From NCBI GenBank assembly GCA_019113455.1, contig DXHG01000189.1:1-22208 (forward strand): a stretch of 22,208 nucleotides of DNA, read 5' to 3'. Numbering within the stretch: position 1 is the stretch's first letter; each line of letters starts with the position of its first letter. Position numbers and translations under genes: made by a program. The notes beneath the pieces were generated by a model, which made no database searches, was not told where the DNA came from, and saw only the letters and a list, made by a program, of their open reading frames with translations. The stretch is from Candidatus Treponema faecavium. Lineage in GTDB: Bacteria > Spirochaetota > Spirochaetia > Treponematales > Treponemataceae. Positions 6,238 through 14,884 of this stretch are shown one piece after another.

Positions 6238-9051
6238 ATGAATTGCTCTGTATTTGTCAAAAGCATATGCGCGGCGTGTTTTTTCTTGTGTTTCGGCCTG
6301 TGTCTGCATAGCGAGGCGGCACCGCCGCGCTCGATAAAAATCGGTTATTATCAGAACGACGGATTCAGCGGGTATGATGAAGCGGGCAATTTAAGCGGTT
6401 ATGCGTTTGATTATCTGACCGGCCTGCAGCGGTATCTTGAGCGGGATTTTGCGTTTATAGAAAATATATCGTTTGCAGAAAGCCTTGATATGCTTGCAAG
6501 AGGCGAGCTTGACATTGTTGCCGGCATTAAAAAAACGCCTGAGCGCGAGCGGCTCTATGCGTTTTCAGACTGGGCACTCGGCAGCGCGTATACGGCGCTT
6601 TCGGTGAGGAGCGATGACAGCCGCTGGCGGTACGGCGATTATGCGATGTTTGCTGGGATGAAAGTCGGCGTTGTGTCGGGTTCTTCCTGCAGGGAACAGT
6701 TCAGCGAATTGTGCTGTGAACAGGGAACGGACGAGCCTGAATATGTGTCTTATGAGACATACGGCGAGCTGCGCCGAGCGCTGCATGAAACAAAAGAAAT
6801 AGACGCCGTGCTTGGGACAACGTTCCGTTCCCTTGCAGGGGAAAAAATCGTGCTGCACTGCTCGTTTGATTCGTATTATATTGCCGTAAACAGACAAAAC
6901 ATCGACCTTCTGCGGGAACTCAACGCGGCGCAGCGGCAGCTGCAGGTGTATAACGCGCATTTTATCAGCAATCTTGAACAGACATACGAGACAAGCGGCA
7001 GTTTTGACGATATTGTGCTGACAGCGGAAGAAGCGGAATTTATCAGACGCAATCCTGTTGTGCAGGTTGCGGCGATGGATCAGTGGTATCCGATATTCTA
7101 TCTCGAGCATGGCAGACCCGCCGGTATTCTTGTTGATGTATATGAGCGCCTTGAGCAGGTGCTCGGCATCACGTTTGACATACACGTGTGCCGTACTATC
7201 AGCGACGCGCAGGCCATGCTTAACCGCGGCGACTGCGCAGTGTATATGGGAACATTCGGTTCCGATAACTGGGCGCTTGAAAAAGGGATGCGGCTCTCGT
7301 CGGGCATTATTGCAACAAATCTTTCGTATATAACAGCGCGCAGTGCGTCTGACATCTATCAGGGCGGGTACGTCTGTGCTGTCGAGCGCGATTCGTATAT
7401 ATCGAATATCGCGGCGCAGTACACTGACAGGCTGCTGTTCTGCGATACGATAGAAGCGTGTGTGGAAGCCGTTCACTCTGGAGCCGCCGACGCCGCCGTT
7501 ATAGAAGCGGTATGCGCTATGTATCTGTCGCAGGAGCCGCGGTATCGGAACCTGCGCTTCCATTCTTTGCAGGAAGACCCGTTAAGTCTGCGCATCGGAG
7601 TGGCGTTTGACAGCAATGAAACGCTGTATTCTGTCCTAAACAAAGGTATTTTAAGCCTGCCTCATTCATTTATTGCGCAGTGTGTGTACAAGTATCAGAT
7701 GCGCGCTCCTGACTATACGATTACCGACGCACTGTATCTGCACCCTGTGGAATCTCTTGTGATAGCGATCGTGTGCGTCTGCACCGTTATACTGATTGTC
7801 TTTCTGTTCCTTGTGCTGAGGCTGCGGTACAGGCACGCAGCTCTGCTTGAAGAGAAGAACCGTGAGCTGACGGAGACTGCCGCCCGCGCCGAACAGGCTG
7901 CGGCTGCGAAAAATGAATTTCTTGCGTCTATGAGCCACGATATCCGCACGCCGCTTAATATCGTACTGGGAATGGAGCAGATTGCGCTGGCTCATGCCGG
8001 CGATGCAGCTGTTGTTTCCGCGTCTCTTGCAAAATCGCAGAAATCGGCAAAATATCTGCTTTCGCTGCTCAACGATATTCTTGAAAAGACGAAACTTGAC
8101 AGTCAGAAGCTGACGCTGCATTACAGCACGGTGTTTCTATCTGAGCCGTTGAATGAATTATGCGAAAACTGTATGCACCTTGCCGTTGAAAACAATATAC
8201 GGTTTTCATACGACATTGCAGCTCTTTCAGGCGTGCTGTGCCGGACGGATGCAGAACACACAGTGCAGGCGCTCAGAAACGTGCTGATAAGTATGTTCCG
8301 CACTGCCGAACCGGACAGCGGTGTTGTGTTTGCTGTGTCCAGCCGTGAATCAAAACATACCGGCTCACCGCCGTGTTTTTTATTTACCGTCTCTGTTTCT
8401 TCGTGCGCCGGAGAGTTGGCTATACAGCAGCTCTTTGATCCGTTTCCGCAGTTCGCTTCTGCGCGCAATCAAACCGGCGCGCCGTCTTCTGCGGGAATCG
8501 GGCTTTCGATAGCAAAGCAGCTGCTTGCCGCCATGCAGGGAACGCTTGCAGTAACCGGCGGCGCTGGCGGAAGCTGCGTGTGCACGGTTTCGCTGCCGCT
8601 TGAAGTTGTTTCGGTTCGCGCCCGCACCGATGAGCGCGAGGCTGAGGACGTACTTCCCGATTACACTGGGAACAGGGCGCTTATTGTTGAAGACAACGAG
8701 CTCAATCAGGAAATACTGCGGGAAATACTTGAGACGCTTGGTATTTCATGCGAGACAGCCAGCAACGGCAGGGAAGGACTTGACAGGTTTTCGGCAGCTC
8801 CTGTTGGAACATTCAACATTATTTTTATGGATATCCGTATGCCGGTGATGGACGGCTACGAATCAGCAGCCGCTATCCGCGCGCTTGACCGGCAAGATGC
8901 GCAGGACATCCCAATCGTGGCGGTGTCTGCCAACTCGTTTGCCGATGACAGAGAGAAGTCTCTTGCTGCAGGGATAAACCGTCATCTGGAAAAGCCTATT
9001 CAGCTGCACGAACTTATGGATGCGCTGCATGAGTTCGTGCAGAAACCGTAA
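6238..9051 (+). CDS. Hybrid sensor histidine kinase with two periplasmic binding domains
   Basis: A 937-residue BvgS/EvgS-like membrane sensor. Order: signal peptide (cleavage near SEA-A, about residue 27); two SBP_bac_3-type solute-binding domains (about 33-250 and 280-510); one membrane helix (about 506-530); a short coil; a HisKA domain with the phospho-acceptor H567 in SHDIRTPLN; a GHKL ATPase domain; and a receiver domain with E818-D819, phospho-acceptor D865 in MDIRMPVMDG and K919. The ATPase domain is odd. At the N box, NVLISMF has S685 where Asn is expected, and the G1 region (721-725, SSCAG) lacks the Asp and glycine pattern; G2 (751-757, SAGIGLS) remains. The start is the ATG at 6238, which begins a good signal peptide; a longer frame from 6136 would precede the promoter. 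The ligand is unknown; an amino acid or similar small molecule is typical of the family. Confidence 0.92.
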   Translation: MNCSVFVKSICAACFFLCFGLCLHSEAAPPRSIKIGYYQNDGFSGYDEAGNLSGYAFDYLTGLQRYLERDFAFIENISFAESLDMLARGELDIVAGIKKTPERERLYAFSDWALGSAYTALSVRSDDSRWRYGDYAMFAGMKVGVVSGSSCREQFSELCCEQGTDEPEYVSYETYGELRRALHETKEIDAVLGTTFRSLAGEKIVLHCSFDSYYIAVNRQNIDLLRELNAAQRQLQVYNAHFISNLEQTYETSGSFDDIVLTAEEAEFIRRNPVVQVAAMDQWYPIFYLEHGRPAGILVDVYERLEQVLGITFDIHVCRTISDAQAMLNRGDCAVYMGTFGSDNWALEKGMRLSSGIIATNLSYITARSASDIYQGGYVCAVERDSYISNIAAQYTDRLLFCDTIEACVEAVHSGAADAAVIEAVCAMYLSQEPRYRNLRFHSLQEDPLSLRIGVAFDSNETLYSVLNKGILSLPHSFIAQCVYKYQMRAPDYTITDALYLHPVESLVIAIVCVCTVILIVFLFLVLRLRYRHAALLEEKNRELTETAARAEQAAAAKNEFLASMSHDIRTPLNIVLGMEQIALAHAGDAAVVSASLAKSQKSAKYLLSLLNDILEKTKLDSQKLTLHYSTVFLSEPLNELCENCMHLAVENNIRFSYDIAALSGVLCRTDAEHTVQALRNVLISMFRTAEPDSGVVFAVSSRESKHTGSPPCFLFTVSVSSCAGELAIQQLFDPFPQFASARNQTGAPSSAGIGLSIAKQLLAAMQGTLAVTGGAGGSCVCTVSLPLEVVSVRARTDEREAEDVLPDYTGNRALIVEDNELNQEILREILETLGISCETASNGREGLDRFSAAPVGTFNIIFMDIRMPVMDGYESAAAIRALDRQDAQDIPIVAVSANSFADDREKSLAAGINRHLEKPIQLHELMDALHEFVQKP

Positions 9052-9096
9052 GACGCGGTCTCCGCGTGAGCCGCCGCGTTCCGGCAGCTCAGGCGC

Positions 9097-9125
9097 TTGC
9101 AATGGGCGCAAAAAATAGTGATACT
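9097..9125 (+). promoter_or_regulatory. Promoter of the aconitase operon
   Basis: TTGCAA (9097-9102), 17 bases, GATACT (9120-9125), about 38 bases before the aconitase ATG. Confidence 0.5.
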
Positions 9126-9163
9126 GTAAGGGTTAAGTACATAAGAAGATTTGAGAGGTAAAC

Positions 9164-11200
9164 ATGGCGCTGACGCTTGCTGAAAAAATTATCCAGGAAC
9201 ATCTTGTGCATGACGCATGTAAAGAAACGGTATGCGTGCGGGGCACGCCTATTGAGCGGGGTGCGCATATCGCCGTTCGCATTGATCAGACGCTTACGCA
9301 GGATGCGACCGGAACAATGGCGTACCTGCAGTTTGAAACAATCGGTATTCCGCGCGTGCGCACGGAATTGTCCGTGTCGTATGTCGATCACAATACATTG
9401 CAGACTGATTTTAAGAATATGGACGATCACCGCTACCTGCAGAGCATTGCGGCAAAATACGGTCTGTGGTTCTCGCGTCCGGGAAACGGCATCTGCCATC
9501 AGGTGCATCTGGAGCGGTTCGGCGTTCCCGGAAAGACGCTGCTCGGTTCCGATTCCCACACGCCGACGGGCGGCGGCATCAGCATGATGGCTATCGGCGC
9601 GGGCGGTCTTGACGTTGCTGTCGCGATGGGCGGCGGCGCATTTCATCTGGCAATGCCGAAAATATACGGTGTGCGTTTAACGGGCGCGCTGCGCAAAGGC
9701 GTGAGCGCAAAGGACATTATCCTTGAGCTTTTGTCGCGCGAAACGGTAAAAGGCGGTGTCGGCGCTGTGTATGAGTATTTCGGCAGCGGTGTTGCGTCTC
9801 TGACGGTGCCGCAGCGCGCGACGGTAACAAATATGGGCGCGGAGCTCGGCGCGACGTTCAGTATTTTTCCGTCTGATGAAACGACGCGCGCGTTCCTTGA
9901 CGTGATGGGCCGCGGCGATGTGTGGTCCGAACAGAAAGCGGACGAGGGTGCGGCATACGATAAAGTGATAGAAATCGATTTGTCTTCGCTTACGGCACGC
10001 GCGGCGTGTCCTCATTCCCCTGACGCCGTACAGCCGGTGTCAGTACTTGCGGGAACTCCGGTAACGCAGGTGTGTATCGGCTCCTGCACGAACAGCTCGC
10101 TTGACGATCTTGCCGCCGCTGCGGCAATTGTGCGCGGCAAACATATCGCGCCGAACGTTGAAGCAGGCATTGCGCCGGGAAGCCGAGCCGTGCTGCTGAT
10201 GGCAGAAAAGGCCGGTATTCTCGGCGATCTTATCCGCGCGGGATTCCGGATTCTGGAATCGGCGTGCGGTCCCTGCATCGGTATGGGGTTTGCCCCTAAT
10301 TCACAAGGCGTGTCGCTGCGTACGTTTAACCGGAACTTTAAGGGGCGGAGCGGCACGGCGGACGCGGGCGTGTATCTTGTGTCGCCCGAGACCGCCGCCG
10401 CATCTGCCGTTGCGGGCGTTATCACTGACCCGTCGTCGTGCGCGTATGAGGATGCGTGCTGGACTGCGCAGGGCAGGGTGAGCCTGCTTTCTGGAAATGA
10501 TGCGCGGCTTTCGCTTTCCGATATTACCGCGACGGCGAAAGACGACGGCATGCTGATTGCGCCGCTTTCTGAAGCGGAGGCTGCTCGGATTGAGATTATC
10601 CGCGGTCCCAATATCAAGCCATGCCCTTCTGCTGCGGCGCTGGGCGAAACACTGTCAGCGCCGGTGCTGCTTAAGGCTGGAGACAATATCACGACCGACG
10701 ATATTATGCCAGCCGGCACAAAGGTGCTCCCGTTCCGTTCAAATATCCCTGAAATAGCGAAGTTTACGTTTGAACGCATCGACGCTGATTTCTATAAGAA
10801 AGCAGAACAGGCAGGCTTTTCCGGCTGCGTTGTCATTGGCGGTGAAAATTACGGTCAGGGGTCTTCACGCGAGCACGCAGCGCTGGGGCCAATGTATCTG
10901 GGCGTGCGCGCCGTTATCGCAAAATCGTTTGCCCGTATTCATAAGGCCAATCTTATCAATTTTGGTATTCTGCCGGTTGCGTTCGCCGACGGCGGAGCGT
11001 ATGACTGTATTGCTGAACAAGACGTCATTGAAATTACGAATATACAGCAGGCGCTTGAGTCGGGCTGCGATTTTGTGCTGCGGCGGATTCGCGGTTCTGA
11101 CGTGTATGAGTTTACCGGCAGCAATACGCTTGACGTGAGAAGCCGCGCGATACTGCGCGCGGGCGGTCTTGCTGCATACACGCGGCACGGGGGGCAGTAA
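9164..11200 (+). CDS. Aconitate hydratase (short monomeric type)
   Basis: A 678-residue cytoplasmic enzyme that isomerises citrate to isocitrate through cis-aconitate with a 4Fe-4S cluster. The three cluster cysteines are visible: C308 in GSCTNSS, and C368 and C371 in ACGPCIGMG. Substrate-site motifs are GSDSHTP (128-134) and, in the C-terminal swivel domain, NYGQGSSREHAA (about 562-573). Domains 1-3 come first, and the swivel domain follows after a linker around 490-510. The length fits the shorter bacterial/archaeal-like aconitases, not the ~900-residue AcnA. A homoaconitase or isopropylmalate isomerase role is possible, but those are usually shorter or split, and no leu or lys genes are nearby. 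AGAGGT lies close before the ATG. The HD-domain gene follows after five bases, so both are probably cotranscribed. Confidence 0.92.
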   Translation: MALTLAEKIIQEHLVHDACKETVCVRGTPIERGAHIAVRIDQTLTQDATGTMAYLQFETIGIPRVRTELSVSYVDHNTLQTDFKNMDDHRYLQSIAAKYGLWFSRPGNGICHQVHLERFGVPGKTLLGSDSHTPTGGGISMMAIGAGGLDVAVAMGGGAFHLAMPKIYGVRLTGALRKGVSAKDIILELLSRETVKGGVGAVYEYFGSGVASLTVPQRATVTNMGAELGATFSIFPSDETTRAFLDVMGRGDVWSEQKADEGAAYDKVIEIDLSSLTARAACPHSPDAVQPVSVLAGTPVTQVCIGSCTNSSLDDLAAAAAIVRGKHIAPNVEAGIAPGSRAVLLMAEKAGILGDLIRAGFRILESACGPCIGMGFAPNSQGVSLRTFNRNFKGRSGTADAGVYLVSPETAAASAVAGVITDPSSCAYEDACWTAQGRVSLLSGNDARLSLSDITATAKDDGMLIAPLSEAEAARIEIIRGPNIKPCPSAAALGETLSAPVLLKAGDNITTDDIMPAGTKVLPFRSNIPEIAKFTFERIDADFYKKAEQAGFSGCVVIGGENYGQGSSREHAALGPMYLGVRAVIAKSFARIHKANLINFGILPVAFADGGAYDCIAEQDVIEITNIQQALESGCDFVLRRIRGSDVYEFTGSNTLDVRSRAILRAGGLAAYTRHGGQ

Positions 11201-11205
11201 CAGTC

Positions 11206-12438
11206 ATGCTGCAGGATGCTCCGGCTGAAAACCGCAACGCTGTACGGGATCCGCTGTGGAAGCACGTCTATGTGGACGACGCGCTGAGCGAGGCGCTGCT
11301 GAGCGCGCCGTTTATGCGCCTTACGCGCATTTTGCAGCTTGGCCCGACGCATCTGGTGTATCCGGGGGCTACACATACGCGGGCCGCTCACTCAATCGGC
11401 GTGTACAGCGTTGCCTGCCGGCTGCTTGACGTGCTGCGCGCGCGCGGCGCTGACTCGTGGACAACGCCGTGCGGCTGCGCGTCTTTCCGCGCCGCGGCGC
11501 TGTTTCACGATTTGGGTCATTTCCCATATACCCATTCGCTAAAAGAGCTGCCGCTTGCAAGTCATGAGTCGCTTTCGGCAGAAGCTGTGCTGAGAGAGCC
11601 GTTATGTACGCATATACGGCGTTCCGGCGGAGCCCCTGAACAGACGGCGGCAATCATTGATGCGGCGATTGCCGCTGATGATACAGAGACGCTGTTCTTC
11701 CGGCGGCTGTTGTCCGGCGTGCTTGATCCTGACAAAATCGATTATCTGAACCGCGACGCCTATTTCTGCGGTGTACCGTACGGTATTCAGGATACAGACT
11801 ATATTTTTGCGCAGCTTTTGCCTGACAGGGATAAGGGCGTTGTGCTTGAGTCCGCGGCGCTTTCCGCCGTAGAAAATGTGCTGTTTTCAAAATATCTGAT
11901 GTACCGTTCCGTGTATTGGCACCGGCAGGTGCGGGTTGCAACGGCGCTCATGAAAAAAGCCGTGTTTGCCGCGCTTGAGCGCGGGCTGCTGCGTGCCGAA
12001 CAATTATATAACGCGGATGATTATGCAATTCATGCACTGCTTGCGCGGCATGGCGGTTCAGCAGCGTTCCCTGAATACGGGTGCGCGCAGGCGGTGCAGA
12101 GCGGCAGGCTGTATCATATTATATATGAAGTTCCGTTTGATGACGGAAACAGCCGCCATCGCATACTGGAGCATATGCGCGAGCGCACCGAAGCAGAAGC
12201 ACGGATAGCGGAGCGTCTTGGTATTGCGCCGCATCAGCTTGTGATTGACGTACCGGAACGCATTTCTTTTGAAAGCTCGCTTTGGATATGCGATGAAGGG
12301 GTTTCGTTTGCGGAGAGCTCAACCGTTTTTTCTTCTGAAACAGTCGCATCTTTTACCGGAACGCTGCGGAAAATCAGATGCGCGGCAGCGGTTCCTGTCG
12401 GCAAAGACAGTAAAACTGTGATTGCGGATTTTATCTAA
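11206..12438 (+). CDS. HD-domain dNTP triphosphohydrolase-like protein
   Basis: A 410-residue HD protein of the SAMHD1/YwfO/dGTPase-like group, which remove triphosphate from deoxynucleoside triphosphates or act on related nucleotides. The ligands are seen in order: H62 in RAAHSIGV, H101-D102 in ALFHDLGHFPYTH and D179 in LDPDKIDYLNRDA. The last motif, with YFCGVPYGI just after it, is typical of this group. No signal peptide or membrane segment is present. It starts five bases after the aconitase stop, with only a distant G-rich stretch as ribosome site, so translation is probably coupled. Why it sits with aconitase is unclear. Substrate specificity cannot be read from the sequence. Confidence 0.88.
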   Translation: MLQDAPAENRNAVRDPLWKHVYVDDALSEALLSAPFMRLTRILQLGPTHLVYPGATHTRAAHSIGVYSVACRLLDVLRARGADSWTTPCGCASFRAAALFHDLGHFPYTHSLKELPLASHESLSAEAVLREPLCTHIRRSGGAPEQTAAIIDAAIAADDTETLFFRRLLSGVLDPDKIDYLNRDAYFCGVPYGIQDTDYIFAQLLPDRDKGVVLESAALSAVENVLFSKYLMYRSVYWHRQVRVATALMKKAVFAALERGLLRAEQLYNADDYAIHALLARHGGSAAFPEYGCAQAVQSGRLYHIIYEVPFDDGNSRHRILEHMRERTEAEARIAERLGIAPHQLVIDVPERISFESSLWICDEGVSFAESSTVFSSETVASFTGTLRKIRCAAAVPVGKDSKTVIADFI

Positions 12439-12450
12439 ATAGATTATAAT
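12422..12450 (+). promoter_or_regulatory. Promoter of the ComFB-like operon
   Basis: TTGCGG (12422-12427), 17 bases, consensus TATAAT (12445-12450). The -35 box lies inside the end of the preceding gene. The leader would be only about 14 bases, with AAGGGGG before the ATG. Confidence 0.6.
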
Positions 12451-12470
12451 GCGGTGAATAAGGGGGTTCC

Positions 12471-13169
12471 ATGACCATTCACAATATTCTTGAAGAACAG
12501 GTTATTTCGCGGGTAAATGAATTATTTGAGCAGGTAAAATCGGCAAAGCCCTCTTGGTTTACCTGCGACTGCGAATTGTGCCGCATGGATGCGATGTGCT
12601 ACGTACTGAACCGTATGCGCCCGCGGTATGTGCTTTCCGGACGCGGTCTGACGTTTCATAATGCGGAGGATGGTTTACAGCTGAACGCGGATATTGACGC
12701 GCTTGCCATGGAAGGAATCAGGCTTGTGAGCGGTGCAAAACGCCCGTATCACGACTCGTATGCCAACAAAAAAGTGGATGTGGATGACATTCACCCGTCG
12801 TATAATTTTCCGACGTTTGTCGGTACGGTGTATGACGGTTCAACGTTTGAGTCGCTTGCTGATGTGCAGATCAGCCTGATGCAGCAGGGAAAACTGGTAA
12901 CGATGATGGATGTTACGTGGTCAAATCCGTGCAAGACGGTCGCTTCTACTGCGGGCAATTATTCATTTTGGGTAAAGCCTGTTGACGCTGACGAGGCCGG
13001 CAAGAGTTCTGTATTTAGTTTTACGCTGAAGTTTGAAGCGAACGGCTATGATTCTATATCATATTCGTTTGATGTGCCGGTGATTAGCGAGAACAGAATC
13101 AGAACGGAACCCAATTCCGTAAATGCCGTAAAGATCAAGGATATGTATTTATTCCCGCTGGAAGCATAA
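12471..13169 (+). CDS. ComFB-like domain fused to a beta-rich C-terminal domain
   Basis: A 232-residue protein. Residues 1 to about 60 match the ComFB (late competence development) pattern: an N-terminal helix, then C32-x-C34-x2-C37 in CDCELCRMDAM followed by YVLNRMRPRYV. ComFB proteins have a zinc-type cysteine cluster, and some are reported as cyclic dinucleotide receptors, recalled and not checked. After a linker, residues about 108-232 look beta-rich (FVGTVYDGSTFESLADVQIS, YSFWVKPV, YDSISYSFDVPV), like a carboxypeptidase-regulatory or other Ig-like fold. No signal peptide is present, so that domain is probably intracellular. It leads an operon with a DUF5312-like protein six bases downstream and PgeF. 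A cyclic-dinucleotide effector is an inference. Confidence 0.72.
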   Translation: MTIHNILEEQVISRVNELFEQVKSAKPSWFTCDCELCRMDAMCYVLNRMRPRYVLSGRGLTFHNAEDGLQLNADIDALAMEGIRLVSGAKRPYHDSYANKKVDVDDIHPSYNFPTFVGTVYDGSTFESLADVQISLMQQGKLVTMMDVTWSNPCKTVASTAGNYSFWVKPVDADEAGKSSVFSFTLKFEANGYDSISYSFDVPVISENRIRTEPNSVNAVKIKDMYLFPLEA

Positions 13170-13175
13170 CTGAAA

Positions 13176-14876
13176 ATGGATGGATTCAACTCGTTTGAAC
13201 GTCTTGTAGCAGGCATTTCAAAAGACGAACGCATTGCGCTTTTAAAAAAATTACAGGAATCTGTCGATCCTGATTCACAGATATTGGAATCCCCGATACA
13301 TCCGGTGCACGCGGACGGCGGCGATATAGAAACATGGCTTAAAGAAGAGTCGTTTTTGCTGCGCATCTGGCTGTATATTAAGGCACTGTTCTCTAATACC
13401 GCAGTAGGCGCGGTGTATAATAATTATCTGCTGTCTAACGAGGCTAAGGTTATCGGCAAAAAGTATCCCGGGCTGTTTGATTACCGCCGCCGTATGCTGT
13501 TGTCGCCGTTTTACGAAAAACTCACGGAGCTGAAGCGTGCCGCCGATTTCTTTGCGCCGGTAATCAGTGGTCTTGAAAATGACCCGGGGAGTTTTTATGT
13601 GTTTTTAGGCTCTCTGGTGACGCCTGATATATCGGTGCGGATGTCGGCAGAGGCCGATCCTGAAGCACTGCCGCTTTCGCGGGAGGTATCTGCCGAGCTT
13701 CGCGCTTCCATGGTGCGCAAGATGGAAGAAATATTGCAGACGATTCCTTCTGAGCAGCGAAACGCGATATACGCGGCCATTAAGGGAATTGAATGGCTGC
13801 GTCAGTTTGTGCGGCTGCCGTTTGAGCGCTTTATCGCATCGTTTTCAACGGCACTTGATCCGACATACACGTGCTCATTCGATGCAGTAACAACGGAGAT
13901 TGCGTCGTTTGCGCGCGTGCTGTGCAACGGCCCTCGCATCTGCCCTGAAATATTAGAAAGTTTTTATCTATTTTCTGCCGATAACTGCTTATTTGAAACT
14001 GAGAACGAAGTGCCGTCTGCACAGGAATATATAGAAAAAGCTGCTGCGCAAGTATCTATTATTAAGATGTTCATTACCACTGTTCCGCTGCGGTCTCTTG
14101 GCTGCTTTGCTTACCAGGCAGCTTCATGGCAGCCCGGGCAGCCGGATGGTGCGGAAGACTGGTTTGTCAAATATAAGGCGCGCTGGAAAAAATGGTTTGA
14201 CGAGCGCTGGACGCAGTGGCTCGCAGATAGAAAAAAAGAAGCCGTGCGCATAAAAATGAACGAAGCGTTCGGTATTGCGATATTCCCGCTGATACCGCAC
14301 CGGCCGTGGTCTTCCATGTGGGGCGGACTTTCGTTCCCAAACGAATACGCGCTCGGGTTTCTCTATACATTCATGAAAAGAATATATACCGGCTATAGCC
14401 CCGTGCTGAAAATACTTTCGCTTGAAGGTGAATTCTACCAAAAAGATAATCGCGTTGAGTTTACTGACGGCTGCAATGAACTGAACCGCATCAATACGCT
14501 GCTTGACACGATTGACGGCAAGCTGCTGCCCGAAGGCGAGTACGGTTCCGTGTTCAGCCGCTATAACGACGAACATATGCGGACAATTCAGGTGCAGGCA
14601 AAGATAAACGCGCTTGTTGATACGATAACGACAGAGACGTCGGTAATAATCGCGCAGTTCTGCGACACCGCCCGCCTTATGCTTCTTATTCTCGGCGGCA
14701 TCATGGCTGAAAAGCGCGACACCCGCTATGATTCACTCATAAATCTGACCAGTATTCAGGGAAAAGACAATCAGGCGTTCAGAAAAAAACTGGCTGACAT
14801 ACGAACCGGCTTTGAAAACGCGCTCAATATCATGAAAGAACTTGAAACAATCGCTGCACCTCCCGGTCTTTCATAA
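13176..14876 (+). CDS. DUF5312-like spirochaetal protein
   Basis: A 566-residue protein that I do not assign to a function. It resembles the spirochaetal DUF5312 family, from memory only. There is no signal peptide. It is rich in helices, with some hydrophobic stretches (FLLRIWLYIKALFSN near 60, and LMLLILGGIMA near 515) that could be peripheral membrane contacts rather than clear spanning helices. Tryptophan- and lysine-rich segments occur near 330-350. Near 435 it has LDTIDGKLLPEGEYGSVFSR. The start is the ATG at 13176 with GGAAG eleven bases upstream. The stop of the ComFB-like gene is six bases before it, and PgeF begins eight bases after its stop. Position suggests it works with the ComFB-like protein. 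Confidence 0.8.
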   Translation: MDGFNSFERLVAGISKDERIALLKKLQESVDPDSQILESPIHPVHADGGDIETWLKEESFLLRIWLYIKALFSNTAVGAVYNNYLLSNEAKVIGKKYPGLFDYRRRMLLSPFYEKLTELKRAADFFAPVISGLENDPGSFYVFLGSLVTPDISVRMSAEADPEALPLSREVSAELRASMVRKMEEILQTIPSEQRNAIYAAIKGIEWLRQFVRLPFERFIASFSTALDPTYTCSFDAVTTEIASFARVLCNGPRICPEILESFYLFSADNCLFETENEVPSAQEYIEKAAAQVSIIKMFITTVPLRSLGCFAYQAASWQPGQPDGAEDWFVKYKARWKKWFDERWTQWLADRKKEAVRIKMNEAFGIAIFPLIPHRPWSSMWGGLSFPNEYALGFLYTFMKRIYTGYSPVLKILSLEGEFYQKDNRVEFTDGCNELNRINTLLDTIDGKLLPEGEYGSVFSRYNDEHMRTIQVQAKINALVDTITTETSVIIAQFCDTARLMLLILGGIMAEKRDTRYDSLINLTSIQGKDNQAFRKKLADIRTGFENALNIMKELETIAAPPGLS

Positions 14877-14884
14877 TACAGCTG

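Noticed and set aside
6565..7563. A long 332-residue open frame on the minus strand
   Set aside because: It lies fully inside the sensor-kinase gene, which has clear domains and motifs; the frame shows no motif and is a by-product of GC-rich codon use.
9052..9090. Terminator after the sensor kinase
   Set aside because: ACGCGG-TCT-CCGCGT forms a short stem, but no T tract follows, so it is not called.
10012..10779. A 255-residue minus-strand open frame
   Set aside because: It is antisense to aconitase, is Ala/Ser/Pro-rich and has no recognisable domain.
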